DNA of 64,000 bases from contig CM054167.1 of the NCBI GenBank assembly GCA_028751875.1, positions 28,959,442-29,023,441 on the forward strand. Direction: 5' to 3'. Within the stretch, counting starts at the first letter, position 1. Each line of letters starts with the position of its first letter. The notes below the pieces were generated by a model, which did not search any database, was not told the origin of the DNA, and saw nothing but the letters and a program-made list of their open reading frames with translations. Below, piece by piece: positions 59,571 to 64,000 of the stretch. Origin of the DNA: Rapana venosa. Its lineage: Eukaryota; Mollusca; Gastropoda; Neogastropoda; Muricidae. The translations under genes were made by a program, and so were the position numbers.

Positions 59571-60835
59571 AGGGAAAATAACTCCAATTTACCACAAGAG
59601 TAATCTTCTCTTGTTGAATTATTTCCCTTGATTTTTAAACTTTCTTTCTATTTCCTCCCAGAAGGTAGAGGGGAGAGCATGGTTGCTCCAGACTCTTAAA
59701 AGTCTGATGTTCCCCATTAAGGAACATCACGTTCAACAATACCTTCCTCTCATCGCTATATCATTATCATCCTTTATCTTTCACTGCTTCTCATTCCCTC
59801 TGTTTAGTTTCCCAGCCAAAGTTCATGACTGGCAGCTGGCAGCACATGGATATAAATAAACGGGGCACCGGAAAGGCAGCACTAGGGGCTTGCAGCTGTA
59901 GCCGTGTTCAGCCGTAAATTACCCTTGTGTCTTTCACACATCCTCTTGCACAGTGAATTGTTTAAATATGACAGCAAAGCACTCTTTAAAATGAGCTTTA
60001 AACGAGCTTTCTTTTGACTCCAAACTCCATGTACTTTCTTTCATTACTGGTTGATGTGACAGCAGTTGAAACAGACATGAAAATAAACAGGAGAGGTGCA
60101 GGAAGAAACACAATCACAAAAAACAGACATTTCTAACTCTCTCTCTAAAAAAGCATCTGTTTATATTATATAAACAATGAACATAGAGAAAACATTGAAT
60201 ATGTCTGCATGCAGACTAACCTTTTTGGGGGGCTGCTACATTGAACCTGTTGGCAGAACGAGGCCCATAAATAAACACACCTAGCCCTATGGGTACTGTG
60301 CGGCCAGTGGTGTGAGAGGCAGTTTGATGGAGAGTGTGGGGAGAGAGTCTGGGGCAGTCCTAAGTGTCAGCTATCTGACTTCTCTATAAACACTCCTGCT
60401 GGTCAGGCGTTACAGCACATACACAGTCTACTGTTTCATCAGCTTTTAGTGGTATCCTTGCTACAGCTGAAGGTTTGTTCATGAACCAATTCCAGTACAG
60501 CTCATAATTATAGCCCCGAGAACACACTAGAAAACAGATGTCTTGTCAGTATCCTACACTGTCATCAGACAAAGGTACCTCACAAATGGCTCAGGTTTTT
60601 ATTTCACTGATGTTTCTGATACTATACACAAAGCATTTTCTGATCCTATTAAGAAATTGTTGTGATCAAATGTTTATCTCTTTATCAGTCCTGTGTTGTG
60701 TAAAAAAAAAAATTGCACACAGGCCTACACTTTTTGACATCAAAGCAACACCAAAAAAAGCAGAAAGAAAACACACACACACAAAAGGGATGACAAAATT
60801 TAAAAAAACTGCATATACACCAGAACTAGATTTTT
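59571..60835. other. Unassigned DNA with one TATA-like block
   Basis: 59571-59960 has promoter-like features (TATAAATAAA at 59851, a GC-rich stretch after it) and might be a solo LTR. No terminal repeat or target duplication was found. 59961-60835 shows nothing recognisable. Confidence 0.35.
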
Positions 60836-60905
60836 TTTTAAAAGCACATGAGTGCTTATTCCATTATCCTTGCAATAAAAGAATAAGCAAAATAAATAAA
60901 GACAC
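60836..60905 (+). mobile_element. SINE family B, 3' end fragment
   Basis: Contains the terminal stem-loop AAGCAC-ATGA-GTGCTT (60842-60857), the ATTATCCTTGCAATAAAAG block and an AATAAATAAA tail, in + orientation. The head is missing. Confidence 0.65.
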
Positions 60906-61355
60906 ACACATGAGCGCATGTGCACACAACACACATACACACACAAGCAGACAAACACACACACACAAAATGGCATTAAATACATGTAGCATACCCTACA
61001 CTCAACCACAGGCACGTGCAGGCAGCTAAAAAGCATTTTAATACATGAATGCCTAGCACTTGACTAACAAGGCAAATCAACCATGACTATATGGCAAAAT
61101 CAACCATACTTACATTTATCAGCACTAATTGTATTCCTTACAACAACAAAAAATTCAAGTATGTCTTACTGAGACTAGAAATTTTAGTCACACCCTGTAT
61201 ATGTGTGGAGGGAGGGGGAGGCAGGAAAGAGGCACACTAATTATGCAAAGAAGTAAGAGAATCTATGCAAGCTAGTAAATAATCTACAATGTTGAAACAA
61301 GTGGAGGAAATTTTTAAAAAATCTTTTTATGGTAGACCTGATAGCTTGATAGTGT

Positions 61356-61360
<5 letters not shown>
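60906..61360. other. Unannotated stretch with short CA runs
   Basis: CACACA runs to about 60970, then plain AT-rich DNA. Nothing recognised. Confidence 0.5.
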
Positions 61361-61432
<72 letters not shown>

Positions 61433-61453
61433 CTCTTCTCTCTCTCTCTCTCA
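61361..61453. repeat. (CT)n microsatellite
   Basis: About 90 bases of CT immediately before a LINE fragment. Confidence 0.95.
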
Positions 61454-61455
61454 AG

Positions 61456-62895
61456 TAGCGTGGTCTTGATGGAATAGATGGCAGAATACTGAATCTTCAG
61501 CTCCAGTTATTACAGACACTCTGACACATATCTATAACGTTTGTCTTCATAAGAACTATTTCCCCAATGCCTTCAAAACTGCTAAGGTGATTTCCGTCCA
61601 CAAGTTGGAGACACTTTGATCCCTCAAATTATAGGTCAATCTCTATTTTATTCTTACCTTTCAAAACCCTTGGAAAAACATATGAATAAACACATAGTCC
61701 ATCATATAGATTAACAACTTACTTCACCCAAATCAGTTTGGATTTAGAAAAAGTCACTCGTGCCATACGGCATTAACTAGTCTGGTAGACAATTGGCTGT
61801 CTAACATTAATGACAATAAATTTTGTGGAGTATTATTTGTAGATTTCAAAAAAGCATTTGATACAATTGACCACAGACTTCTCATTAAAAAGCTAGACTT
61901 ATATAATCTCTCTACAAATACTCTTGAACTTCTTGCTTCTTATCTTACAAACAGGCAACAAGTGTGTTTCAATAGCTACGTCCACATCCACACTAAAACC
62001 CATTCATTATGGAGTACCACAGGGATCCATCTTAGGACCAATTCTCTTTTCATTATACATAAATGACCTTCCTCTCCATATCAAATCTAAATGCGAACTT
62101 TTTGCTGACGACACAAACATACATACAAGCCATACTGACATTAACTCTCTTGCAAAGACATTGCAAAATAGCACTGATGATCTTGTCAAATGGACTGAAC
62201 TAAATCACATGTCTATACACCCCAAAAAACAAAATGCATGCTTATCACTACCAGACAAAAGCGACAAAATCTATCTAATAAATTTTCTCCAATCCATATT
62301 GAAAAGGAAACAATAGAACAAGCCTCTCACCACAAAGTTCTAGGAGTAACAATTGATGAAATCTCAGCTGGTACCATCACATATCCATCTGTGCAAATAC
62401 ATGTCTCAAAGATGTATACCAACTGACTAAATCAAACATTTTCTTGACTTTCATTCAAGAAAACTATTCTTTCAAGCTTATATACAATCCTCAATAGATT
62501 ATGCTTCAACCTGTGGGATTCTGCTAGTGCAAACACTATGGAACCATTATTAAGTCTGTATAAACGTGCTCTTAAAACTGGTTCTTCTGAAGAAGACTAC
62601 CTTACTAGAAGTGGATTATACCCAGTAAATATTCTTCCCCTACACCAAAGACTAAGATTTAACAAAGGCATCATGATGTTTAAGATAATGACAGGAACTT
62701 TTCCCTCATCCTTAAAGACAGTTCCCAATGATCATTCCAGAAATACCGAAAAGCCATGTGTCCCAATCCCAAGAATAGATTTGTTCAAATCTAGCTTACT
62801 TTACTCAGGCCCTGTGCTGTGGAACTCCCTTCCTGACTCATTTAGACAACTCCAATCATTAACAATCTTCAAAAGTCATTTTTTCATCACTTGAT
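61456..62895 (+). pseudogene. L2/CR1-type LINE reverse transcriptase fragment
   Basis: Broken frame with VDFKKAFDTIDHRLLIKKL (61840, motif A), YGVPQGSILGPILFSLYIND (62009, motif B), CELFADDTNIHTS (62094, motif C with ADD), and HHKVLGVTIDE (62328). The C-terminal domain is in one frame at 62538-62894 (SLYKRALKTGSSEEDYLTRS, GPVLWNSLPDSFRQLQSLTI). The last segment is typical of L2/CR1 ends. Frameshifts near 61700-61930 and 62290-62540 make it inactive. It is 5'-truncated at the CT array. Confidence 0.85.
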
Positions 62896-62967
62896 GCATC
62901 AAAATAAAAATCCACAATTGATCTGTTGGAAACAAAGTAAATATATCCTCCTTGCATTATACCAATT

Positions 62968-62970
<3 letters not shown>

Positions 62971-63051
<81 letters not shown>

Positions 63052-63081
63052 CTGACATTAGTGAGCTTGCTTTGAATTGTA

Positions 63082-63159
<78 letters not shown>

Positions 63160-63160
63160 C
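62971..63160. repeat. Compound (CT)n-(GT)n microsatellite
   Basis: CT about 62971-63047, a 35-base unique spacer, then GT about 63083-63158. Same order as at 2917-3268. Confidence 0.95.
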
Positions 63161-64000
63161 CTTGCTTGTTTTGATTTTGTTAACAATGAACTTGTCTGAG
63201 TTTTCCCCCTTAAAATGAAGTTTGGGTTGTATTTTGTTGTTAATGCAGAATGGTATGGATTGTTAATTTGCAATGTTCTGTTGGACATTTCATTACTTCT
63301 GTGGACTTTTGTATCAATTCTAATAATGTGTTATAGGATTGCGCATGCATGAATATGTGTGTGTGTGTTATGTGTGTGTATGTGTGTATGTGTGTGTCAG
63401 TGAGTAGTAATGGGCGCCCATTCACAGTGTGTGCAGATGAGAGCGGAAAGAACGCAGTCTGTGTGTTTATTGTTGAAATAGATGTGTTAGATTGGTCATT
63501 TTTCTTGATGCTTTGTGGCTTGCTGTCTTCGTACATCAAATAATGTTATTTCCTGGTTTTGTCTGTACAAATGTACGGTTATGATATTTTGATAATTATG
63601 ACATGTGTCTATTATCTTGTATGTGAGGAATGTCTTGCGAATGGATATGTATCCAGGATGTGTGTGTGTGTGTGTATTATGTGTGTGTGAGTTGTGTATG
63701 TGTGAGAGAGTGTGTGTGTGGTGGTGCATGCGTGGCTATACGTGCGTAAGTGTGTGTGTGTGTGTGTGTGTGTGTGTCGCGCGCGCGCGCACGCTTGTAT
63801 TTAGTCTGGACTTTTGGGGGGTTGTTGTTTGTTTAGGGGAGGGGGTGTTGGGGAAGGGGAGTGTTTTGTGGGTCTTTTTTTCTTGTTTAATTGGTTTTGT
63901 TTACTCATTTGGATTTTTCGATTTCTTGATTTTTCACTAATTGAATGGGAGTTTGAGTGAAATATTTCATTGTTATTTGAAATGATCTGTTTGTTATTTA
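63161..64000. other. GT-rich non-coding end of window
   Basis: Scattered GT runs (63355-63400, 63659-63780), a short alternating CGCGCGCG stretch (63778-63790) and AT-rich DNA to the end. No gene recognised. Confidence 0.6.

Overview
This is eukaryotic, intron-type, very repeat-rich DNA. It suggests a mollusc, most likely a gastropod. The evidence is a GRL101-like receptor gene (LDL-A modules, leucine-rich repeats and a 7TM rhodopsin-type domain, an architecture first described in the snail Lymnaea), at least three tRNA-type SINE families, numerous decayed LINEs, one Gypsy-like LTR element and very long CT, GT, AG and CA arrays. Nothing looks prokaryotic, and I see no CRISPR array, operon or prophage. 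LAYOUT. 0-2.6 kb: purine and pyrimidine tracts, homopolymer-rich poor sequence and a SINE. 2.66-15.0 kb: left arm of a large inverted repeat holding microsatellites, a LINE reverse transcriptase fragment, a LINE RNase-H/3' end, and the one convincing host gene of the window, a GRL101-like receptor read from a single 3.37 kb exon (8338-11708, + strand). 15.0-19.3 kb: spacer with a GAA array, a Jockey-type RT fragment, a 500-N assembly gap (16784-17283), homopolymer junk and a second LINE 3' half. 19.3-33.2 kb: right arm in reverse orientation, with a frameshifted copy of the receptor (19962-23319, - strand) and about 5 kb of LINE/SINE sequence absent from the left arm. 33.2-34.3 kb: a SINE and a minisatellite of about 46 bp. 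34.3-40.07 kb: an unreadable tract whose + strand becomes almost free of C. 40.07-53.17 kb: LINE endonuclease sequence followed by two tandem copies of a unit of about 6.1 kb (LINE endonuclease on -, LINE RT on +, AT-rich DNA, LTR, PBS, gag-like start). 53.17-58.08 kb: a CR1/Jockey-like LINE split by a TTAA-flanked, piggyBac-like element. 58.09-59.57 kb: gag and protease remnants of a Gypsy-like element with a SINE inside. 59.6-64 kb: unassigned DNA, another LINE RT fragment and more microsatellites. HOW IT FITS. The only probable cellular function is the receptor, a membrane GPCR with a large ligand-binding ectodomain. The large inverted repeat is symmetric about the N gap, and its arms differ by whole insertions, a deletion and many one-base indels. 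Two diverged haplotypes joined head to head by scaffolding therefore explain it at least as well as a true palindrome. The 6.1 kb tandem copies and the C-poor tract beside them also look partly like assembly noise. The most biologically interesting items are a SINE family that joins a tRNA-like A box to a 5S rRNA-like control region, a conserved stem-loop at the 3' end of another SINE family, and the putative piggyBac-like insertion.
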